A DNA stretch of 12,792 nt from Funneliformis mosseae. Taxonomy: Eukaryota; Glomeromycota; Glomeromycetes; Glomerales; Glomeraceae. The DNA lies in NCBI GenBank assembly GCA_910592005.1, contig CAJVPP010003035.1:1-12792 (forward strand). Direction: 5' to 3'. The notes below the pieces were generated by a model. That model did no database searches, was not told where the DNA came from, and saw nothing but the letters and a program-made list of their open reading frames with translations. The position numbers were made by a program, and so were the translations under genes. Shown here one piece after another: positions 8,390-12,792 of this stretch (positions within the stretch are counted from its first letter, which is position 1; each line of letters starts with the position of its first letter).

Positions 8390-9490
8390 TCAAAAATAAG
8401 AATCTGGTCCCATTATTGCAGAAAATGAAATGTTTAGATTATCAGACAAATTAAAAACTTTTGAAGCATTATAATCGGAACTTTCTATCCTATCTGTTCC
8501 TTCAGTTACAATAAATGCATTCTTATTGATGTCTTCTTGATAAATTGAAGTAAAAGTATTCTCAGATACAACTTCAATTTGAGAAATATTATTCCATTTA
8601 GAAATTTCTTCGTCGTAAATTTCGGCAGTATCTAAATTTCCAAAATCGAAATAATCACCGGAAGATAAATCTGGGCTTGGATATTCCAAATTAAAATGAG
8701 AATTCGCATTTATTGTTCCTTCCGGAGTTATTACTTCTATGGAGCGGAATTGCTCAATCTCTTGCGAATTCAGGTAATCATCAAGAGAAAGATCTGGGCT
8801 TGGATATACCGATTTTTTATCCGGACTTATTTCGTTATTATTCGATTTATCATCTTTAGAACTAACGTGTTTCTCATCTGACGACATTTCAGCAGAAACC
8901 GATTTATTGATAGAAGAATTCGTGGCATTTTGTTGTTGATCAGGTAAAGAAGATTTAGATGGATTGGATTTCTTGAATTTGAGTAATGGTTCCGTAGCTT
9001 TTTTGTTATTTGTCTTTGAAGAATGTGATTTTTGTTGTTTTGGTTGAAATGAAACTAGATTCCATTTCTCTCGTTTTTTACGTCGTTCGATTTTGGGGTA
9101 CAATTCTTTATAATATCTAGTTGCCTCTTGTGCAATACGCTTATATTCCGCTTTTACGTCTGAAGATTCTTCCTCCCATGATTGTGAAGCCATAGAAGAT
9201 ATAACAGTCATCGGCAAATAATAACCATACGAGCGAGCAGTCTCAACGCACAATTTCCTATAAATAATGAAGGCATTTGGAGCTCGTGCCAATATACGAC
9301 CACCAGATGGTTGTTTTGCCACCAAATCTCTTGGATTGATAATCGGCGGAAAGGGAGGCTTAAAACACGGATTGTTACCACAGTTTATGACTTGGTTAGG
9401 ATATAAGGGATCGCTAGAGTTGATGAAGACACAAGCTCTTGGTATTGGGCTTAACACGTGTGAAATTTCGTTATCAACTAATTTATTCAT
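8390..9490 (-). CDS. MATA_HMG-type HMG-box transcription factor
   Basis: A 366-residue single-exon gene and the only intact-looking gene here. Residues 40-66 form a Pro/Asn-rich lead-in (KPPFPPIINPRDLVA) that precedes the box in Rhizophagus homologues. The HMG box spans about 68-135. It opens with RAPNAFIIYRK, the fungal MATA_HMG form of helix 1, and continues with YYLPMTVISSMASQSWEEE (Trp105 is the core tryptophan) and VKAEYKRIAQEATRYYKELYP (helix 3). A basic tail, KIERRKKREK, follows and probably helps DNA contact and nuclear import. Residues 150-225 are low-complexity Ser/Asn/Lys. The acidic C-terminus holds a repeated motif, YPSPDLSLDDY (229-239) and YPSPDLSSGDY (270-280). Proteins of this family bind the DNA minor groove in a sequence-specific way; some fungal members are mating-type regulators. 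Homologues are greatly expanded in Rhizophagus, so a mating role is not implied. ATG has G at -3. Confidence 0.92.
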   Translation of the reverse strand: MNKLVDNEISHVLSPIPRACVFINSSDPLYPNQVINCGNNPCFKPPFPPIINPRDLVAKQPSGGRILARAPNAFIIYRKLCVETARSYGYYLPMTVISSMASQSWEEESSDVKAEYKRIAQEATRYYKELYPKIERRKKREKWNLVSFQPKQQKSHSSKTNNKKATEPLLKFKKSNPSKSSLPDQQQNATNSSINKSVSAEMSSDEKHVSSKDDKSNNNEISPDKKSVYPSPDLSLDDYLNSQEIEQFRSIEVITPEGTINANSHFNLEYPSPDLSSGDYFDFGNLDTAEIYDEEISKWNNISQIEVVSENTFTSIYQEDINKNAFIVTEGTDRIESSDYNASKVFNLSDNLNISFSAIMGPDSYF

Positions 9491-9539
9491 GGCCGACTGA
9501 TTACAAGTTTTTAGAATTAGTAACGATTCGTTTTAATTG

Positions 9540-9566
9540 TCATATCAGGGCAAAGACTTGATATGA
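9540..9566. promoter_or_regulatory. Inverted repeat upstream of the HMG-box gene
   Basis: TCATATCA (9540-9547) and TGATATGA (9559-9566) form an 8-bp perfect inverted repeat with an 11-base spacer. It lies 50-76 bases upstream of the HMG-box start codon, so it is either in the promoter or in the 5' untranslated region. It could be a dimer binding site or an RNA hairpin. Confidence 0.35.
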
Positions 9567-9580
9567 ACGTTAATTTTTCA

Positions 9581-9590
9581 TATATTTATG
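9581..9590 (-). promoter_or_regulatory. TATA-like element of the HMG-box gene
   Basis: CATAAATATA on the minus strand, about 90-100 bases upstream of the HMG-box ATG. The position suits a core promoter, but the region is so AT-rich that this is weak evidence. Confidence 0.3.
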
Positions 9591-9878
9591 CTATTAATAT
9601 CGTCACACAAATAAAAAATAAACCTACAAAAAAATTTGGGTTTACATGATATGTACATACATGATTTCCATTGAGCGATCAATTTCCAGTCACATTTCTA
9701 ATATGGAAAAAGTAAGGATGTTTGTTTAATATAATAAATAATATATACTGTATATATGAAAAAATCATTAGTTTGACCGTTTTAGGTTTGTTTATAACTA
9801 AATCAGTCGTGACGCAGTTCTCATAAATATCAGTTTAAATAATATTTAATTTTAAAATCCATAAAATATTATCAAAGG

Positions 9879-9903
9879 ATTTTATTTTATTTTATTTTAT
9901 TTT
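9879..9903. repeat. ATTTT pentamer microsatellite
   Basis: Five perfect ATTTT units followed by more T. Confidence 0.8.
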
Positions 9904-10681
9904 TTCTGTGCTTCTGGCTGAATTGCGTTTCTTCGGTCCAGAAGGTGTCACTCTAAATCTAATAGCGCTCTTTATCTAATAGAACCAATGAATAGCTGAT
10001 AAAAGTTTATTACATAATGTTCTAACAGATGATTACTTGATATTTACAAGAGGAAATCGATATAAGCGGTTAGACGTATTTTAATAATCATTAAAAAATT
10101 ACTGATTGTTTTTCAGACAAATTTTAATTCCATGGTGTAATGTTACATTTTCTGAATTGTATTTACTCAAGTTTAGAAGCATCTTATTTCAACAGTTTCT
10201 TTTTATTAAGATGCATGGATCGTGTGATATTTTACAAATAAAAATCCTTATTTCCACATCAAATATTTATTTTTTTTTTGACCAAAACCTCAATCACAAA
10301 AACAAAAAGTTTTTAAAATCAATCATCCGAGTTATCTCCTGATTTTCACCCTTGTGAATCAAAACCGCGTAAACAAGTCGTTAATGAAGAATGTTCGTGT
10401 AACTTTTTTCATTTCAACGACATCTAAACGCGGAGTCTTGTCGCCGTCAGTCTTAAAAAAAATTTGTTAAACTTAGAGTACGCGCTGACATGCTTTATAT
10501 ATTCTGAATAAAATGTGTATATTCCAAATTCGCGTTACGCAAAGAAAAAAACTACCTTAATATGTAATGTGCAACATATTAATGGAAAAAAAAAGATGAT
10601 TATTTTATCTCGGTAATTCTGTGAGACAATAATATTTCTAAATTGATGTTTGCCTTTGTTATTACTTAACGGACCCTTTTT

Positions 10682-10740
10682 GGAGAACCCGAATCCTTGC
10701 AAGTTCAAGAATGAACTATGGATTGTTGCAGAGGATCTCC
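10682..10740 (+). other. Three nested stems, possible structured RNA
   Basis: GGAGA (10682-10686) pairs with TCTCC (10736-10740), AATCC (10692-10696) with GGATT (10720-10724), and GTTCA (10703-10707) with TGAAC (10712-10716), enclosing a 4-base loop. All three are perfect 5-bp stems in nested order. The shape does not match a tRNA. It may be an RNA hairpin or chance. Confidence 0.3.
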
Positions 10741-10793
10741 TAAAAGAAAATTATTTGGTATTCATTTATTTAAATTGGATCACATATTTCGCC

Positions 10794-10819
10794 TTTTTTT
10801 TTTTAAAAAAAAAAAAAAA
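10794..10819. repeat. T11A15 tract
   Basis: Eleven T are followed directly by fifteen A, a perfect self-complementary tract. Such tracts exclude nucleosomes and are prone to length error in assemblies. Confidence 0.7.
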
Positions 10820-12053
10820 CAAATAAAAGTTTTTTCAAATAAATGATTTAGGAAATTAGTTAAAACACGTAATTTTCCGCTATAAGCATTGCTGCGGCGC
10901 GAACTTGCTGTACGACATCAAAACAAATGATCACCACATTTATAAATGTTGTAAACCTTTAATTAATTTCTTTTTGAATGGTACGCCATATCACTGCGCA
11001 ACTTTAAAATGTTGTACATTTACATTTTTCCTCACATTTCTACAACAAAATGTATGTCGATGTAGCATAAAATGAGAAAATAAATGATAGGTATCTATTA
11101 AAAGTTCGTTACATAAGTGTAAACAAATCAAATCATTTGATTTATTTTAATCGTTTTAACACAAAAGTGAAATTTATTTATATCTTTAAAAAGTCAATTG
11201 TATTACGCTGTCAATTCGATTGTTATACAAAATTGTTCTTTTTAAAAAAAAAAAAAAATTTGGAGTAAATTTTTTTGTTCTCACCATTAAAAAAAAAAAT
11301 AAAACAAAAATGAACAACAAATAAAAATCATTCTCTACTAAAATTAGAAACGGTCATAATGGAATGACTATCCAATTAGGAAATTGTTGTGTTTAACAAA
11401 TTGTTTTGTTTTTTTTTAAGAGTATGCGTACAAATTTATCTATTTGTTAACGAAAGATCACTTTCAAATATACAATACGTTTAAGTTAAATGCTGTGATA
11501 AATTATAATTATACTTAATTGGTTATTTCCATGTGTACCTATTGCGAATACAAAGCTAAAAAAAAACAAGTGTTCAAAATCACAAAAATGTTCAGCATGG
11601 TAAATTAAATATATATTCTCATATTCATGATCAAGTCATGTTTTAATGCCGAGTTTTATTAATTTTACATATTTTACCTTGTCACGCGTTTATATTATAT
11701 TCTACCACCTTAATAAAATATGTAAATATAATTTTCATTTAATCATTTTTTTTATTAAGTTTGTTTTGATTCTTTTGAATCCCGATTTTGTAGAAGAACG
11801 GGGATGTTCTTTCAATGATCATATGATTGATTATTATTATGATTATGAATGACAAAATCATCATATTATCTATTCATTCATTATTACAATGATTAATAAA
11901 AGCGTACTTCTTTTTTAAGTTACGCGTTAATTCTACTCATAATTAGTTAATAATGCAACCCTTTTAGGGTTCTCCTAATCTGTTATTTGGCAATCTACCC
12001 GGGAAATGGCTTTTCCCTTGCGGTATTCACCGAATTCATTAAAAATGGCGCTT

Positions 12054-12152
12054 ATCACGTGAAGTTAACAGTTAACGTGATCGGCGTTGCGATTTGTCGA
12101 TCGTTTGATGACCTAATATTTTGTATTATAATTACGTAATATCACGTTTAAC
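12054..12152. promoter_or_regulatory. Cluster of ATCACGT-TTAAC motifs
   Basis: ATCACGTTAAC on the minus strand at 12081-12071, ATCACGTTTAAC on plus at 12141-12152, and a related ATCACGTGAAGTTAAC on plus at 12054-12069 that contains the E-box CACGTG (12056-12061). A perfect palindrome ATTACGTAAT lies at 12131-12140. Several near-identical sites within 100 bp suggest a binding-site cluster. No gene start is visible beside it within the window. Confidence 0.35.
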
Positions 12153-12180
12153 CTTTAAGTTAAATACATTATATTGGTAG

Positions 12181-12680
12181 TAGAGAGAAGAGAATTACCA
12201 AAAAAAAATCTAAATTTAATATTAAAAAAAAAATTTTTTAATTTCTTTACTTTCTACTTTATAAAATATTTATTAGAAAAATTAAGTTTTGAAAGATATT
12301 TAAATAAAATTAATTTTCTAATTTTAATTTTTTAATATTCATTTTATATGAAAATCTTACCAAAAAAAATAATTTTTTATTTTTTTAATAAAAATAATTA
12401 ACTGTTTATATTATAATTTAGAATATGCAAATTCTAATAATAAATCATCTAATAATTTTTAATAATTTTATTTTTTATAATAAAAAAACTAATTTATTAA
12501 TAAATTAAAATTTGTAATTTAAATAAATAGTTCAAATCATTTAATAATTTTAATAATTTTAAAATATAAATTAAATATATAATTATTTATATTTTTATTA
12601 TAAATATAAATAATTATATATTTAATTTATTATAAATATTATTTAAATTTAAATTTTATAATATTAAATTTATAATAATA
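12181..12680. other. Extremely AT-rich stretch with short repeats
   Basis: About 500 bases of nearly pure A+T. It includes an imperfect inverted repeat (TTAGAAAAATTAA at 12273-12285, TTAATTTTCTAA at 12310-12321), a direct repeat beginning AAATCATCTAATAATTT at 12442-12470 with a second copy at 12534-12561, and the long hairpin described separately. No coding sequence. Confidence 0.6.
12566..12630. repeat. Perfect inverted repeat, 29-bp arms, 7-bp loop
   Basis: The arms at 12566-12594 and 12602-12630 are exact reverse complements around TTATTAT. Such an arrangement can extrude a cruciform or form a stable RNA hairpin. It may be the core of a small palindromic element. All bases are A or T, so slippage-based origin is possible. 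Confidence 0.75.
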
Positions 12681-12792
12681 CAGTAGCGGTTATAAGTATC
12701 TGACCACCCGAGATCGTCCAAAATTATTATATAACTACCCCTTAAATTTTCCAGAAATATAATATAACACAATATATGATCACCTGTAAATT
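12681..12792 (+). mobile_element. Terminal repeat of a Tc1/mariner-like element (partial)
   Basis: At 12681 the composition changes abruptly from pure A+T to CAGTAGCGGTTATAAGTATC followed by TGACCACC. This resembles the Tc1-type terminus, which starts CAG and contains AAGTAT then a C-rich tail, and it is preceded by TA (12679-12680), the obligatory target of that superfamily. The element runs off the window, so its transposase and other end cannot be seen. Confidence 0.55.

Larger units (their letters stand above)
9567..12180. other. Long gene-free region
   Basis: About 2.6 kb with no gene I can support. Open frames here (for example 10106-10342 and 11646-11852 on plus) translate to low-complexity Phe/Ile/Leu/Lys-rich peptides expected from AT-rich DNA. 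It contains a pentamer repeat, a small hairpin CTTCTGG/CCAGAAG (9911-9917 and 9938-9944), a nested-stem structure at 10682-10740, homopolymer tracts (for example T11A15 at 10794-10819), two short hairpins AACCCT/AGGGTT (11957-11971) and GGGAAA/TTTCCC (12001-12017), and the motif cluster at 12054-12152. Regulatory DNA or untranslated regions of a neighbouring gene are possible. Confidence 0.5.

Noticed and set aside
8696..9500. Open frames on plus at 8696-8881 and 9267-9500
   Set aside because: Both are antisense shadows of the HMG-box gene.
9992..10084. Short plus-strand frame containing DDYLIFTRGNRYKRLDVF
   Set aside because: It reads like protein but has only 30 codons, no ATG, no recognised family and no splice signals that I can defend.
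10106..10342. 78-codon open frame on plus
   Set aside because: Low-complexity Phe/Ile/Leu/Lys peptide as expected from AT-rich DNA, with no domain.
11646..11852. 68-codon open frame on plus ending in DHMIDYYYDYE
   Set aside because: Mostly hydrophobic low-complexity residues, and the Tyr/Asp end comes from a simple ATTATTATGATTATG repeat.
1..12792. CRISPR arrays, bacterial operons or a phage region
   Set aside because: No regularly spaced repeats exist; polyadenylation signals, eukaryotic transposon classes and the HMG box show a eukaryotic nuclear sequence.

Overview
The window looks like nuclear DNA of an arbuscular mycorrhizal fungus, most likely Rhizophagus or a close relative (Glomeromycotina). 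The evidence is the very AT-rich intergenic sequence, a MATA_HMG-type HMG-box gene of the kind expanded in Rhizophagus, and a decayed Helitron whose Rep/Pif1-helicase protein resembles the abundant Rhizophagus 'PIF1-like helicase' family. There is one apparently intact protein-coding gene, the HMG-box gene on the minus strand at 8390-9490. Almost everything else that can be recognised is transposable-element debris.

Positions 1-5171 form a nested stack. A Helitron Rep-helicase pseudogene runs on the minus strand from 5171 down to 535. Its last recognisable codons are cut by the right end of a hAT DNA transposon (terminus at about 534, transposase C-terminus at 118-261). The hAT is itself broken at 113/114 by a sequence that ends in AATAAA, 23 bases and a run of 24 A, which is the 3' end of a retroposed polyadenylated transcript. 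The order of insertion is therefore Helitron, then hAT, then retroposon.

Positions 5172-8389 hold no convincing gene but contain several non-autonomous elements. A block of about 760 bp (5391-6149), richer in GC than its surroundings, is flanked by a perfect 15-bp direct repeat, ends in an A-tract on the minus strand and carries tRNA-like A and B boxes; I read it as a SINE-like retroposon. An imperfect 115-bp tandem duplication follows (6195-6452). Next is a 265-bp MITE (6831-7095) with 20-bp terminal inverted repeats and a perfect 9-bp target duplication, as Mutator-like elements make; it carries seven degenerate telomere-like hexamers. A short reading-frame remnant of unknown origin lies at 7933-8052.

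Positions 8390-9490 encode the 366-aa HMG-box protein. It has a TATA-like sequence and a small hairpin upstream and an AATAAA signal 44 bases after the stop. Its C-terminal half carries a repeated YPSPDLS motif.

Positions 9567-12680 are gene-free as far as I can see, with simple repeats, a nested-stem structure at 10682-10740, a cluster of ATCACGT-TTAAC motifs near 12054-12152 and an extremely AT-rich stretch with a perfect 29-bp-arm hairpin. At 12681 a Tc1/mariner-like terminal repeat begins next to a TA dinucleotide, and the element runs off the window.

The genes do not form an operon or pathway. The picture is a single putative transcription-factor gene in a graveyard of several transposon classes. 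No wholly new protein system is visible. The most novel items are the SINE-like family, the MULE-type MITE with telomere-like filler, and the C:G-to-T:A pattern of damage in the Helitron.
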